A stretch of DNA of 64,000 bases from an uncultured Pseudacidovorax sp. (GCF_913773995.1 NZ_CAJYES010000011.1:1-64000); one strand, 5' to 3'; positions 17,074 through 26,946 are shown, numbered from the stretch's first letter. A program made the numbers and translations. The notes: a model not told the origin generated them from the sequence alone.

Positions 17074-17117
17074 GCCATTCAAATTTTGAATCTTATCGCC
17101 AAGTTGAATGGCATTCA
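17074..17117. promoter_or_regulatory. Paired palindromic operator candidates for IclR regulator 1
   Basis: ATTCAAA-T-TTTGAAT (17077-17091) and TGAATG-G-CATTCA (17105-17117) are both perfect and their centres are 27 bp apart. Together they form a larger inverted repeat, GCCATTCAA (17074-17082) with TTGAATGGC (17104-17112). Their place between divergent operons fits autoregulation plus control of the GMC/TRAP side. Confidence 0.6.
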
Positions 17118-17251
17118 CAACTCTGGCAGCATCGGGCCCAATTTTATGAACACGGGTTGGAGACGAGCCATGAAGCAAGCGATGGATGGGGCGGCTGAAG
17201 CGCGGCTGCGACGGTGCGGCGCGGGCCCGCAGGTCTGCTGAGGGCGCGGCA

Positions 17252-17935
17252 ATGGCAATGCTTGGCAATGCGGCATTGGCGATGTGGTGGGACATGGCCC
17301 CGGCAATGCGACCGGACTTCGAGGACTGGCATGCGCACGAACATTTTCCGGAGCGCCTGGGCATCCCGGGCTTCCGACGGGCCAGCCGCTGGTCCTGCGC
17401 GGAAGGGGGCGAAGGCGTGTTCGTGCTCTACGAGCTCGAGGACTTCTCGGTGCTCTCGTCGCCGGGCTATGCAGCGCGGCTGAATGCGCCCACGCCGTGG
17501 TCCACACGCATGATGCCGCACCACCGCCGCATGGTGCGCAGCCAGTGTCGCGTGCTGGGCAGCGAGGGCGCGGTCACGGCGCGCCAGCTGCTCACGGTGC
17601 GGCTCTCGCCCGCGCCAGGTCAGGAGGCCGCGCTGCGTGACGCGTTGGGCCGCCTGGGTCGGGAGCTTCGCCTGCGTCCGGGCCTGGTCGGCCTGCACCT
17701 GATCCGTCATGAGGCGCCACCGATTGCGCCCACCGAGGAGCAGCGCATGCGCGGCCTGGCCGACCGCTTTGCCGACTGGGTCCTGATCGCCTGCGGCTAC
17801 GACGCACAGGCCGTGCAGGCGCTGGCACAGGCCGAGTTGTGCGCAGACGCGCTGCAGGCCCTGGGCGCGCAGGAAGGTGCGGTTCACCAGCGCTTCGCCC
17901 TGGCCTATTCGGCCACACCTGGAGACGTGCGATGA
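17252..17935 (+). CDS. Hypothetical protein with two ferredoxin-like (EthD/Dabb-type) halves
   Basis: A 227-residue protein I do not recognise by name. The N-terminal part (MWWDMAPAMRPDFEDWHAHEHFPERL) has the W-H-x-H-E-H pattern seen in EthD-like dimeric alpha/beta-barrel proteins. A second similar half follows (LLTVRLSPAPGQEAALRDAL). Such proteins bind small organic intermediates. GAGGG lies 11 bp upstream of the ATG at 17252; a second ATG is two codons later. It is first on the right arm of the divergent IclR cluster, before the GMC oxidoreductase. Confidence 0.65.
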   Translation: MAMLGNAALAMWWDMAPAMRPDFEDWHAHEHFPERLGIPGFRRASRWSCAEGGEGVFVLYELEDFSVLSSPGYAARLNAPTPWSTRMMPHHRRMVRSQCRVLGSEGAVTARQLLTVRLSPAPGQEAALRDALGRLGRELRLRPGLVGLHLIRHEAPPIAPTEEQRMRGLADRFADWVLIACGYDAQAVQALAQAELCADALQALGAQEGAVHQRFALAYSATPGDVR

Positions 17936-18013
17936 GCGTCGCGCGCTGCGCCCGACCATCGCCCGGGGCTGCGCATGGCCCCGTCCTTCTGCCATCGACG
18001 ACCCGTCGGCACC

Positions 18014-19603
18014 ATGGCCTGGGACGCTGAATTCGACTTCGTCGTGGTCGGCGCCGGCAGCGCCGGTTGCGTGCTGGCCGACCGCCTCACCGAGGATGGC
18101 CGGCACCGCGTTCTTCTGATCGAGGCGGGTCCGCCCGACCGCAGCCCCTTCATCCACGTGCCCGCGGGCTTCCTGCGCCTCATCGACCACCCGCAGCTGA
18201 GCTGGCGCTACCGGATGGCCGCCGACCCCGAACTCGGTGGCCGCGAGATCCCGCTGCCGCAGGGCCGCATGCTGGGCGGCACCGGCTCGATGAACGGCAT
18301 GCTGTACGTGCGCACCTCGCCCGAGGAGCACCGCCGCTGGCTGGCGATGGGCTGCGCCGGCTGGAGCCATGAAGAAGCCCTGGCCTGCTACGCGCGTATC
18401 GAGGCGACGCTGCCCGACACGGCCGGGCCTCCGCTGCCCGTGAGCGAGTTCATGGAGACCCATGCACTCAGCGCCGCCTTTCTAGCGGCCTGCGGCGAAG
18501 CGGGCATGCGGGTGCAGCCGAGCGTGAATGGCCCGGAGCGAGAAGGCGCGGCGCCCTTCCAGCAGAACCGCCATGGCCGCTTCCGCCGTGGCCCGGCCCA
18601 GACCTATCTGCGCCGTGCGCGGCGCCGGCCCAACCTGCGCGTCATGACCGGAGCGCTGGCACAGCAGGTGCTGTTCGAGGGCACACGCGCCGTCGGCGTG
18701 CAGGTGCAGCAGCAGGGCCGCGTCCAGCAGCTGCGGGCGCGGCGCGAGGTGATCGTGGCCTGCGGCGCGATCCGCTCGCCGCACCTGCTGCAGCTGTCGG
18801 GCATCGGCCCGGCGGAGCTGTTGCGCACGCTGGGCGTGCCGGTCGTGGCCGACCGACCTGCCGTGGGCGATAACCTGCGCGACCACTACTCGGTTCGGCT
18901 GACCCAGCGCGTGCGCGGTATCCGCACGCTGAACGAGCGCACCCATGGCCTGGCGATGCTGGGAGAGCTGGCGCGCTACGTCGTGCAGGGCCGGGGACTG
19001 CTCACGCTGGGCGCCAGCACCTGCGCCGCCTTTGCGCGCAGCGATGCCGGACAGTCCTTCCCCGATCTGCAGCTGAGCTTCGCGCCGGCCAGCTTCGAGC
19101 CGGGCACCTATCGGCTCGAACAGGCGCCGGGCATGACCATCAATGTCTACCAGTCCCTGCCCGAAAGCCGCGGCACCGTCCGGGCGCGCTCGCGCGACGC
19201 GGCGCAGCCGCCGCACATCGCGGCCCGTTACCTGAGCCATGAGGCGGACCGTGCGGCCGTGGTCGCCGGACTGCGGCTCGGACGCCGTCTGTTCGGCATG
19301 CCGGCGCTGCGGCAATGGGGCATCCAGGAGACGCTGCCCGGCCCCGCCGTGGACGACGACGCGGCCCTGCTGCGCTATGCCCTCGACCGCGGCGTCTCGG
19401 GCTACCACCTCGTCGGCACCTGCCGCATGGGCGGCGACGAGGACTCGGTCGTCGATCCGCAGCTGCGGGTGCGTGGCACCCAGGGTTTGCGGGTCGTCGA
19501 TGCCTCGGTCATGCCCACCTGCACCTCGGGCAATTCGAACGCGCCGACGCTGATGGTGGCCGAACGCGGCGCAGCGATGGTGCTGGCCGCGCACCGGGCC
19601 TGA
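18014..19603 (+). CDS. GMC-family FAD oxidoreductase (choline/alcohol dehydrogenase-like)
   Basis: A 529-residue GMC protein. The FAD-binding loop GAGSAGC is at the N-terminus, the GMC signature region GRMLGGTGSMNGMLYVR follows, and the C-terminal active site contains GYHLVGTCRMG (catalytic His) and GNSNAPTLMVAER. Unusually, the canonical GGSSxxN stretch reads GGTGSMN. It oxidises an alcohol, with acceptor unknown. The ATG at 18014 puts the Rossmann fold at the usual distance; an ATG at 17975 is an alternative and neither has a strong ribosome-binding site. Partner lactonase and SDR genes suggest oxidation of a polyol or sugar-like substrate. Confidence 0.87.
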   Translation: MAWDAEFDFVVVGAGSAGCVLADRLTEDGRHRVLLIEAGPPDRSPFIHVPAGFLRLIDHPQLSWRYRMAADPELGGREIPLPQGRMLGGTGSMNGMLYVRTSPEEHRRWLAMGCAGWSHEEALACYARIEATLPDTAGPPLPVSEFMETHALSAAFLAACGEAGMRVQPSVNGPEREGAAPFQQNRHGRFRRGPAQTYLRRARRRPNLRVMTGALAQQVLFEGTRAVGVQVQQQGRVQQLRARREVIVACGAIRSPHLLQLSGIGPAELLRTLGVPVVADRPAVGDNLRDHYSVRLTQRVRGIRTLNERTHGLAMLGELARYVVQGRGLLTLGASTCAAFARSDAGQSFPDLQLSFAPASFEPGTYRLEQAPGMTINVYQSLPESRGTVRARSRDAAQPPHIAARYLSHEADRAAVVAGLRLGRRLFGMPALRQWGIQETLPGPAVDDDAALLRYALDRGVSGYHLVGTCRMGGDEDSVVDPQLRVRGTQGLRVVDASVMPTCTSGNSNAPTLMVAERGAAMVLAAHRA

Positions 19604-19647
19604 CCCTGCGCCTTCTTTTCCCTTCCCAACCAGAACAGGAGACCTCC

Positions 19648-20658
19648 GTGAAGCTCATTCAACTGATCCGTGCGGCCGCGATCACGCTGGCCTGTGCGGC
19701 GACCGCCCATGCCCAGTCACCGACGCCGATCACGCTGCGCTTTGGCCATGTGGTACAGCCGGGCCATCCGATCTCGCTGGGCGCGCAGAAGCTCGCCGAG
19801 ATCCTCAACACGCGCAGCAACGGCCGCATCAAGCTGATGGAACTGGGCGGCGGCTCCATCGGTGGCGAGGCCCAGCAGCTCAGCGCCGTGCAGGGCGGTG
19901 TGCAGGACATCACCCTGCCCTCCGCCACCATCATGGGCGGGGTGATCAAGGAGTTCACGCTGCTGGACATTCCTTTTTCCTTCAACAGCGCGCAGCAGGT
20001 CGATGCGCTGCTGCAGGGGCCCTTCGGCCAGCTGCTGATGAGCCGCCTGCCCGACAAGGGCATGGTCGGCCTGGACTTCTGGGAGACGGGCTTTCGCAAC
20101 TTCACCAACAGCCGCAAGCCCATCGTCAACGTCGAGGATCTGAAGGGCCTGAAGCTGCGCGTCATTCCCAACCCGCTGTTCCTCGACAGCTTCGCGGCCC
20201 TGGGCACCAACCCGGCGCCCATGCCCTTCCCCGAGCTGTATGGCGCGCTGGAGTCCCGTGCCATGGACGCGCAGGAAAACCCCTTCTCGGTGGTGCTGAC
20301 CAGCAAGTTTTACGAGGTGCAGAAGTACCTGAGCGTGACCAACCATGTCTACACCGCCAACCCTGTGGTGATCAGCCGCAAGACCTGGGAGAAGCTCTCG
20401 CCCGCCGACCAGCAGCTCGTCAAGGCGGCCGTGCAGGAAGCGGGCGCCTTCCAGCGCCAGACCAGCCGCGAGGCCTCCACCGTGGCCCGCAAGGAGCTGG
20501 AGTCGAAGATGCAGGTCAACGACGTGCCGCCCACCACGCTGGCGCGCATGCGCGAGCTGACCAAGCCCGTGGGCGAGAAGTTCGCCGCCTCCTACGACCA
20601 GAGCGTCGTCAAGGTCTACCGCGCGGAGCTCGATAAGGTCCACGCCAGCGTCAAGTGA
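19648..20658 (+). CDS. dctP: TRAP transporter substrate-binding protein DctP 1, without membrane partners nearby
   Basis: A 336-residue periplasmic protein. A Sec signal peptide ends ATAHAQ near residue 23, and the TRAP fold shows RFGHVVQPGHP, GLKLRVIPNP (substrate-carboxylate Arg region) and MPFPELYGALESRAMDAQENPFS. The start is a GTG; AGGAGAC lies 6 bp before it, and no ATG fits. No dctQ or dctM gene lies nearby, so it may use the DctQM encoded at 61-63 kb, whose own DctP (59773-60789) is a close homologue. Its substrate is probably a carboxylate handled by the surrounding catabolic genes. Confidence 0.87.
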   Translation: MKLIQLIRAAAITLACAATAHAQSPTPITLRFGHVVQPGHPISLGAQKLAEILNTRSNGRIKLMELGGGSIGGEAQQLSAVQGGVQDITLPSATIMGGVIKEFTLLDIPFSFNSAQQVDALLQGPFGQLLMSRLPDKGMVGLDFWETGFRNFTNSRKPIVNVEDLKGLKLRVIPNPLFLDSFAALGTNPAPMPFPELYGALESRAMDAQENPFSVVLTSKFYEVQKYLSVTNHVYTANPVVISRKTWEKLSPADQQLVKAAVQEAGAFQRQTSREASTVARKELESKMQVNDVPPTTLARMRELTKPVGEKFAASYDQSVVKVYRAELDKVHASVK

Positions 20659-21452
20659 GTGCCACTTCCATGGCCGCAACAGCGCTGTGCATTCCGGACC
20701 TTCGGGGCCAGGTGGCGCTGGTGACCGGCGCCAGCCTGGGCATCGGCGCGGCCGTGGCGCGCGCCTGCGGCGCCCAGGGCATGCGGGTGGCGGTGCACTT
20801 CCACAGCTCGCGCGGTCCCGCCGAGGCGGTGGCCGCCGGCATCGAGTCCGCCGGTGGACAGGCGCTGCTGGTGCAGGGCGATGTGCGCGACCCCGCGGCG
20901 ATTGCGCGTTGCGTGGCCGAGGTGGAGGCCGCCTTCGGCGACATCGCGGTGCTGGTCAACAACGCGGGCAGCATGGTGGCGCGGATGCCGCTGGCGGACC
21001 AGTCGGACGCCTTCTTCGACGAGGTCATGCACACCAACGGCCGTTCGGTGGTGGCCTTCACGCGCGCGGTGCTGCCTGGCATGCGGCGGCGCGGCGGTGG
21101 CAGTGTGGTGAGCACGATCTCGGTGTCGGCGCGCAGCGGCGGCACGGCCGGTGCGTCGCTCTATGCGGCGTCGAAGGGCTTCGTGAGCACGCTCACGCGC
21201 TCGCTGGCCCGTGAGCTGGCCGCCGACCGCATCCGCGTGAATGCAGTGGCACCCGGCGTGATCCAGACGCCGCTGCAGGACAAGTTCTCGACGCCCGAGA
21301 TGCTTCGGGGCTTCGCGGCCGGCATCCCGCTCGGCCGCATCGGCACGCCGGAGGATTGCGTGGGCGCCTACCTGTACCTCGCCTCGGAGGCGCTGTCGGG
21401 CTACATGACCGGGCAGGTGCTCGAAGTGAACGGCGGGCAGCTGATGCCCTGA
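20655..21452 (+). CDS. Short-chain dehydrogenase/reductase of the IclR-1 cluster
   Basis: A classical SDR of about 265 residues: TGASLGIG cofactor loop, NNAG, catalytic Ser in STISVSA, YAASK (YxxxK) and the usual VAPGVIQTPL turn after it. The frame can start at a GTG overlapping the dctP stop by 4 bp or at the ATG at 20670; no clear ribosome-binding site, so coupling to dctP is likely. It closes the right arm of the divergent operon and converges on putA with 7 bp between. Confidence 0.83.
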   Translation: MSATSMAATALCIPDLRGQVALVTGASLGIGAAVARACGAQGMRVAVHFHSSRGPAEAVAAGIESAGGQALLVQGDVRDPAAIARCVAEVEAAFGDIAVLVNNAGSMVARMPLADQSDAFFDEVMHTNGRSVVAFTRAVLPGMRRRGGGSVVSTISVSARSGGTAGASLYAASKGFVSTLTRSLARELAADRIRVNAVAPGVIQTPLQDKFSTPEMLRGFAAGIPLGRIGTPEDCVGAYLYLASEALSGYMTGQVLEVNGGQLMP

Positions 21453-21459
21453 GCAGCGA

Positions 21460-24400
21460 TCAGCCCATCGTCATCAGGCTGGCATTGCCGCCCGCGGCGG
21501 CGGTGTTGACGCTCAGCGAACGCTCGCTGAGCAACGCCGCGAGCACCGTGTCGGCTTCGGCCAGCGGCCAGGGATCCAGCGCGACGATGGGCCCTTGGCG
21601 CTCGGCCAGCTGTCGGGCCACGACCAGCCGCTGTGCGGCGTCGCCCTCGTGGATGACCCGTTCGAGCGCTGGGCCGTCCCCGCCCAACGGATCAGCCACG
21701 AGCGTCACATGGGACTGCACGCTTGAGGGAAGACGGGCAAGCAGTGAGGCCGTCGACGGGCCTTCGGGCCACACGGTGCGGCTTCCGGCGGCCAGCACGG
21801 CTGCGAGTTGTGTCAGACGCGAGGGGTCGTCCTGCGCCAGGCACAGCACCTCGGTCCGCGGATGGAGAGCGTAGCGGTTGCGCTCGCCCGTCGGGCCGTC
21901 GAGCAGCCAGGCCGTGGTGCGCAGCATGGCTTCGTGCAAGTGCGCGCAATGCTCGGCGAGCTGCGCGTCGCCTGTGCTGCGGGCCCAGTCCTGCAGGGCC
22001 CGCAGCGGCGCGCGGTCCGCCGCGGTCATGTCGTCGGCCTTGGCGGTTGGCAGCGCGGAAGCGATGGCGCCGGCCAGGAAGCCGCGCGGTCGCCGCGCCA
22101 GCAGCCGGTACAGGTACAGCGGTCCGCCGGCCTTGGGCCCGGTGCCCGACAGGCCTTCGCCGCCGAAGGGCTGCACGCCCACCACGGCGCCGACCATGTT
22201 GCGGTTGACATAGACATTGCCCACCGGCGCTGCCTGCACCACACGCTCGATGGTCTCGTCGATGCGGGTGTGCAGACCCAGGGTGAGGCCGTAGCCTGTC
22301 GCGGCGATCTGCGCGAGCAACCCGTCAAGGTCGCCGCGGCGCCAGCGCAGCAGGTGCAGCACCGGGCCGAAGACCTCGCGCTGCAGCTCGGCCAGGCTGT
22401 CGATCTCGATCAGCGTCGGTGGCACGAAGGTGCCGCGTTCCGTGGCGCCGGTGCTCGCGCGCCCCACGCGGTGCACGCGGCGTCCGCGTGCCTGCATGGC
22501 CTGCACATGGGCCTCGATGCCGGCCTGCGCTTCGGCGTCGATGACCGGGCCGACATCGGTGTCCAGACGCGCGGGGTCGCCCAGTTTCAGCTCGGCCATG
22601 GCGCCGCGCAGCATGTGCAGCAGTGCGTCGGCCGACTCCTCCTGCACGCACAGTACGCGCAGGGCCGAGCAGCGCTGGCCGGCGCTGTCGAAGGCCGAGG
22701 CGAGCACGTCGGCCACCACCTGCTCGGTGAGCGCGGAGGAGTCCACGATCATGGCGTTCTGCCCGCCCGTCTCGGCGATGAGCGGCACGGGCGCGCCATG
22801 GGCGCCCAGCCGTTGCGCCAGGCTGCGCTGCAGCAGCCTCGCCACCTCGGTGGAACCGGTGAACATCACGCCCTGCACGCGCGGGTCGGCCACCAGGGCG
22901 GCGCCCACGGTTGCCCCATCGCCGGGCAGCAACTGCAACGCCGCGCGGGGGATGCCGCCCTCGTACAACAAGCGCACGGCCTCGGCTGCGATCAGCGGCG
23001 TCTGCTCGGCGGGCTTGGCGAGCACCGGGTTGCCGGCCGCGAGTGCCGCGGCGATCTGGCCGGTGAAGATGGCCAGCGGGAAGTTCCAGGGGCTGATGCA
23101 CACCACGGGGCCCAGCGGCGCGTGATCGGTGCCTTGCAGGGCGCGGCGCGCCTGGCTGGCATAGAAGCGCAGGAAGTCGATGGCCTCGCGCACTTCGGCG
23201 ATGCCGTTGGCGAAGGTCTTGCCCGCCTCGCGGGAGAGCAGTGCGACCAGTTGCGGCATGCGGGCCTGCATGCAGTCGGCCGCACGTTCGAGCGAAGTGG
23301 CGCGTTCTGCGGCCGGCGAGTCGGCCCAAGGGCCGGCGAAGTCGTGCGCTGCGGCCAGCGCGGCTGCCACGTCGTCGGGCGTGGCGGGACGCACGGTGCC
23401 GACGATGTCGTCATGCCGGGCAGGGTTGCGCACGGGCACGGGCGCGGAGATCGCGTTGGTCATCGTCGCCAAAGGATCAGCGGTCGAAGGATCTGCCATT
23501 GGCGCTCCCGCCGTCTGCGGCCCAGCTGCGACCATGGGCGCGGCCTGCCAGTCGACGCGCCTGCTCTCTGCGACGGCGGCTTCCAGCACGGCCAGTTGCG
23601 CGTCGTCCGCCAGGTCCATGCCCCGCGAATTGGCGCGCGCCTCGCCGTACAGCCGCAGCGGATGCGCGATGGCCGGGTGCGGGGCGCCCGCCCTGCCCTC
23701 CTCGGCCGCCTGCCGGTCCACCGCAGCGACCGGGTCTTCCACCAGCGCTTCGATGGGGAGCAGCCGGTCGGCGATCCGATGCACGAAGGAGGTGTTGGCG
23801 CCGTTCTCCAGCAGGCGGCGCACCAGGTAGGCCAGCAGCGTCTCGTGCGTGCCCACGGGCGCATAGATGCGGCAGGGCCGGCCCAGCCGGCCGTCTTCGG
23901 TGCGGCCCACCACCTGTTCGTACAGCGGCTCACCCATGCCGTGCAGGCACTGGAATTCGTACTGGCCCGGCTGCCAGCGGGACGGATCGGCCATCGTGTA
24001 AATGGCCGCCAGCGTGTGGGCGTTGTGGGTGGCGAACTGCGGGTACACCTGCGCGGGCGCGGCCAGCAGCCTGCGCGCGCAGGCCAGGTAGGCCACGTCG
24101 GTGTGCGCCTTGCGGGTGTAGACCGGAAAGCCGTCCTGCCCGTCCATCTGGGCGCGCTTGATCTCGCTGTCCCAGTAGGCGCCCTTGACCAGGCGCACCA
24201 TCAGCCGGTGGCCGCTGCGCGCAGCCAGGTCGATGAGGAAGTCGACGACGAAGGGGCAGCGCTTTTGATAAGCCTGCACCACGAAGCCGAGGCCGTTCCA
24301 CCCCGCCAGCGCCGGCTCGAAGCACAGGCGTTCCAGCAGGTCGAGCGACAATTCCAGACGGTCGGCCTCTTCGGCGTCGATGTTGAGGCCGATGTCGTGC

Positions 24401-25311
24401 TGCCGGGCCAGGGCGGTCAGGTGGCGCAGCACTGGATACAGCTCGTTCATCACCCGCGATTTCTGCGCCCGGCTGTAGCGCGGATGCAGGGCCGAGAGCT
24501 TGATCGAGATGCCCGGCCCGTCGATGGGCCCGCGGCCGGCGGAGGCCCGGCCGATGGCGTGGATGGCCTCTTCGTAGGCGCGGCGGTAGCGCTCGGCATC
24601 CTCGGCGGTCATGGCGGCTTCGCCCAGCATGTCGTAGGAATGACGAAAGCCCTGCGCCTCCAGCGGGCGGGCCTTGGTCAGCGCCTCGCCGATGGTCTGG
24701 CCGGTGACGAACTGCTCGCCCATCATGCGCATGGCCAGGTCCACGCCCTTGCGGATCAGCGGCTCGCCGCCCTTGGCCACCAGCCGGCCGAGCTGGGCCG
24801 ACAGCCGCGTCTCGCTGTGCGTGGCCACCAGACGGCCCGTGAGCAGCAGGCCCCAGGTGGCGGCGTTCACGAACAACGAGGGGCTGCGGCCGAGGTGGGC
24901 CTGCCATTCGCCCTGGGCGATCTTGTCGCGGATCAGGGCATCGCGGGTGGCCGCATCGGGAATGCGCAGCAGCGCCTCGGCCAGGCACATCAGGGCGACG
25001 CCCTCCTGCGAGGACAGGGTGTATTCCTGCAGCAGGCCCTGCACCAGGCCGCTGCGGCCGCTGCCCGTGCCGCGCTCGCGCAGGTGCTGCGCCAGGCGGC
25101 AGGCGAGTTCGTGGGTGGCGCGGGCCTGGGCGGGCGACAGGCGGGCCTCGCCGAGCAATGCCTGGACCGCCGTGGCCTCGTTCTGTCGGCAGGCCCCGGC
25201 AACGGCATGACGCAGCCGCGGTGCCATGGTGGCTGCATCGGTGGCGCCGCTGCCGGCATGGTGTTCAGCGGGGTCGGCAAGGGTCGGTCGAGGCGTAGCG
25301 AGGGCAGTCAT
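21460..25311 (-). CDS. putA: PutA, bifunctional proline dehydrogenase/P5C dehydrogenase without the RHH domain
   Basis: A 1283-residue protein. The proline dehydrogenase barrel shows [37 protein letters not shown] and the FAD/substrate segment [11 protein letters not shown]. The aldehyde dehydrogenase half shows [23 protein letters not shown] and the catalytic Cys881 (GQRCSALR). It continues into the C-terminal domain found in long PutAs. It converts proline to glutamate by channelling P5C. The N-terminal ribbon-helix-helix of trifunctional PutA is absent: the protein starts with a low-complexity Ala/Thr stretch. It cannot repress its own promoter, so regulation should fall to the divergent Lrp-type gene 86 bp away. 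Confidence 0.95.
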   Translation of the reverse strand: MTALATPRPTLADPAEHHAGSGATDAATMAPRLRHAVAGACRQNEATAVQALLGEARLSPAQARATHELACRLAQHLRERGTGSGRSGLVQGLLQEYTLSSQEGVALMCLAEALLRIPDAATRDALIRDKIAQGEWQAHLGRSPSLFVNAATWGLLLTGRLVATHSETRLSAQLGRLVAKGGEPLIRKGVDLAMRMMGEQFVTGQTIGEALTKARPLEAQGFRHSYDMLGEAAMTAEDAERYRRAYEEAIHAIGRASAGRGPIDGPGISIKLSALHPRYSRAQKSRVMNELYPVLRHLTALARQHDIGLNIDAEEADRLELSLDLLERLCFEPALAGWNGLGFVVQAYQKRCPFVVDFLIDLAARSGHRLMVRLVKGAYWDSEIKRAQMDGQDGFPVYTRKAHTDVAYLACARRLLAAPAQVYPQFATHNAHTLAAIYTMADPSRWQPGQYEFQCLHGMGEPLYEQVVGRTEDGRLGRPCRIYAPVGTHETLLAYLVRRLLENGANTSFVHRIADRLLPIEALVEDPVAAVDRQAAEEGRAGAPHPAIAHPLRLYGEARANSRGMDLADDAQLAVLEAAVAESRRVDWQAAPMVAAGPQTAGAPMADPSTADPLATMTNAISAPVPVRNPARHDDIVGTVRPATPDDVAAALAAAHDFAGPWADSPAAERATSLERAADCMQARMPQLVALLSREAGKTFANGIAEVREAIDFLRFYASQARRALQGTDHAPLGPVVCISPWNFPLAIFTGQIAAALAAGNPVLAKPAEQTPLIAAEAVRLLYEGGIPRAALQLLPGDGATVGAALVADPRVQGVMFTGSTEVARLLQRSLAQRLGAHGAPVPLIAETGGQNAMIVDSSALTEQVVADVLASAFDSAGQRCSALRVLCVQEESADALLHMLRGAMAELKLGDPARLDTDVGPVIDAEAQAGIEAHVQAMQARGRRVHRVGRASTGATERGTFVPPTLIEIDSLAELQREVFGPVLHLLRWRRGDLDGLLAQIAATGYGLTLGLHTRIDETIERVVQAAPVGNVYVNRNMVGAVVGVQPFGGEGLSGTGPKAGGPLYLYRLLARRPRGFLAGAIASALPTAKADDMTAADRAPLRALQDWARSTGDAQLAEHCAHLHEAMLRTTAWLLDGPTGERNRYALHPRTEVLCLAQDDPSRLTQLAAVLAAGSRTVWPEGPSTASLLARLPSSVQSHVTLVADPLGGDGPALERVIHEGDAAQRLVVARQLAERQGPIVALDPWPLAEADTVLAALLSERSLSVNTAAAGGNASLMTMG

Positions 25312-25370
25312 GGCAGTCCCGTAGATGTGCGCTGGGTTAGCGGATGCCTGAATAATCCCTAAGACTTCGC

Positions 25371-25380
25371 CGAATATTCG
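25371..25380. promoter_or_regulatory. Palindrome in the putA/lrp divergent promoter
   Basis: CGAATATTCG is a perfect 10-bp palindrome, followed by TTCGAA (25380-25385), in an A/T-rich patch of the 86-bp space between putA and the Lrp/AsnC gene. It is a reasonable Lrp-family operator; only position and symmetry support it. Confidence 0.45.
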
Positions 25381-25397
25381 TTCGAATCCCTCTCATC

Positions 25398-25892
25398 ATG
25401 CCGAACAAACCACTGAATACAGCGCAGGAGCTCGACCGCCTGGACCTGCGCATCCTGGCCACGCTGCAGGCCGATGGCCGAATCACCAACGTCAAGCTGG
25501 CCGAGACCATCGGTCTCTCGCCCACGGCGGTGCTGGCGCGGGTGCAGCGGCTGACCGACGAGGGCTACATCCTCGGCTACGAGGCGCGGCTGAACCCGCT
25601 CAAGCTGGGCGCCGGCATGCTGGTCTTCGTCGAGGTGCTGCTCGATCGCACCACGCCGAACGTCTTCGACGCCTTCAAGGCTGCGGTGCAGGTGCATCCC
25701 GAGATCATGGAATGCCACATGGTGGCCGGTGGCTTCGACTACCTGCTCAAGACCCGCAGCGCCGACATGGCCGACTACCGGCGCTTTGCGGGCGCAGTGC
25801 TGTGGCAGTTGCCGGGCGTGCGCGAGACGCGGACCTATGCGGTGATGGAAGAGGTCAAGGACTCGGCGCGCCTGCACCTGTCAGGCTTCTGA
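25398..25892 (+). CDS. Lrp/AsnC-family regulator, probable activator of putA (PutR-like)
   Basis: A 164-residue protein with the N-terminal HTH (LDLRILATLQADGRITNVKLAETIGLSPTAV without gaps, shown in parts at residues 15-45) and the C-terminal RAM ligand-binding domain (MECHMVAGGFDYLLK). Divergent Lrp-type regulators beside putA are the known PutR arrangement in alpha- and betaproteobacteria, where they activate putA in response to proline. The missing RHH domain in this PutA fits that mode. Confidence 0.87.
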   Translation: MPNKPLNTAQELDRLDLRILATLQADGRITNVKLAETIGLSPTAVLARVQRLTDEGYILGYEARLNPLKLGAGMLVFVEVLLDRTTPNVFDAFKAAVQVHPEIMECHMVAGGFDYLLKTRSADMADYRRFAGAVLWQLPGVRETRTYAVMEEVKDSARLHLSGF

Positions 25893-25923
25893 AACGGCTG
25901 GTCAGCGTCGGGTGCCGGGGAGC

Positions 25924-26946
25924 TCAAGGTCCGTCCTCGCGCACTAGCCGGATGCCCACCAGCGTGTAGCGCGTGTCGGGCGCGTTCCAGTTGCGGTAAG
26001 CGCAGCGGGCATAGAAGGGCCAGGTGTGCCACGAGCCGCCGCGCCGGACACGCACCCCGCCTTCGGTGGGCCCCTTCGGGTCATTGACGGGCGAGCGCGC
26101 GTAGTAATCCTCTCCATACCAGTCGGCCACCCATTCCCAGGCGTTGCCGTGCATGTCGTGCAGGCCCCAGGCATTGGGGGCGCCGCTGCCCACCGGCGCG
26201 GTGAAGGCGAAGCCGTCGTCGGCCGGCAGGGCCATCGCCTTCCACTGCGGCCAAAAGGCGGCGGTGCGCTGGTCGAACACATTGGCGCTGCCACGCAGCG
26301 AGGCCGGATCGTCCCCCGTGCTGTAGCGGGTGCGGCTGCCGGCCCGGCAGGCGTACTCCCACTCGGCCTCGGTCGGCAGACGGTAGCGGCGGCCTTCGGT
26401 GCGGCTGAGCCAGGTGGCCAGGGCCTGGGCATCGTTCCAGGTCACGTTGACCACCGGGTGGTCGTCGCCCTGCGCAAAGCCGGGGTTGTTCCAGGCATAG
26501 CGCGGGTCGCGGCCTTCGAAGGCGTCGCCGCGCACGGTCCTGGCCGGGTCATAGTCGGCGCGCCAGCCATAGCCGCCGGTACCGTCCGCAATGGACTCGG
26601 GCACGTAGCCCGAGCGTTCGAGGAAGCGGCGGAACTGGCCCACCGTGACCTCGTGCTGGCCCATCCAGAAGGCGTGCGTGATGCGGACCCGGTGCACCGG
26701 GCCCTCGTCGCCCAGAAGGGCGAAGCGCTCGGGCGGCAGCTGCGGAAAGTCGCGGGCCAGGGTGGCGGCGGCTTCGTCGCTGCCCATCATGAACTCGCCG
26801 CCGGGGATGCGGACGAAGCGCATGCCGAGGCTGTTCGTCTGCACGGCGGGCGCCCCGGCCGACGGCGGTGGCGCGGCGAGGGGAACCGCACATCCGGCAA
26901 CGGCCAGCGCGGCAAAGACGATCCAGAGGCGGCGGCGGAAGTCCAT
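25924..26946 (-). CDS. SUMF1/formylglycine-generating-enzyme-domain lipoprotein
   Basis: A 340-residue protein with a lipoprotein signal (VFAALAVAGC, Cys about residue 19) and one SUMF1 domain: MRFVRIPGGEFMMGS, HEVTVGQFRRF, PVVNVTWNDAQALATWLS, YRLPTEAEWEYACRAG, GLHDMHGNAWEW and RGGSW near the end. Only one Cys (YARCAYRN) occupies the usual two-Cys active-site region, so sulfatase-type formylglycine formation is unlikely. SUMF1-fold proteins also serve in other oxidations or as binding modules. No sulfatase gene is nearby. Anchored to the periplasmic face. Confidence 0.85.
   Translation of the reverse strand: MDFRRRLWIVFAALAVAGCAVPLAAPPPSAGAPAVQTNSLGMRFVRIPGGEFMMGSDEAAATLARDFPQLPPERFALLGDEGPVHRVRITHAFWMGQHEVTVGQFRRFLERSGYVPESIADGTGGYGWRADYDPARTVRGDAFEGRDPRYAWNNPGFAQGDDHPVVNVTWNDAQALATWLSRTEGRRYRLPTEAEWEYACRAGSRTRYSTGDDPASLRGSANVFDQRTAAFWPQWKAMALPADDGFAFTAPVGSGAPNAWGLHDMHGNAWEWVADWYGEDYYARSPVNDPKGPTEGGVRVRRGGSWHTWPFYARCAYRNWNAPDTRYTLVGIRLVREDGP

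Noticed and set aside
21808-25362. An 1184-codon open frame on the + strand across putA
   Set aside because: It is the antisense shadow of putA. It is rich in Arg, Gly, His and Ala, has no domain motifs, and arises from GC-biased third positions.
25924-26946. Sulfatase-activating formylglycine-generating enzyme
   Set aside because: Only one Cys lies in the active-site region and no sulfatase gene is nearby, so only the SUMF1 fold is claimed.
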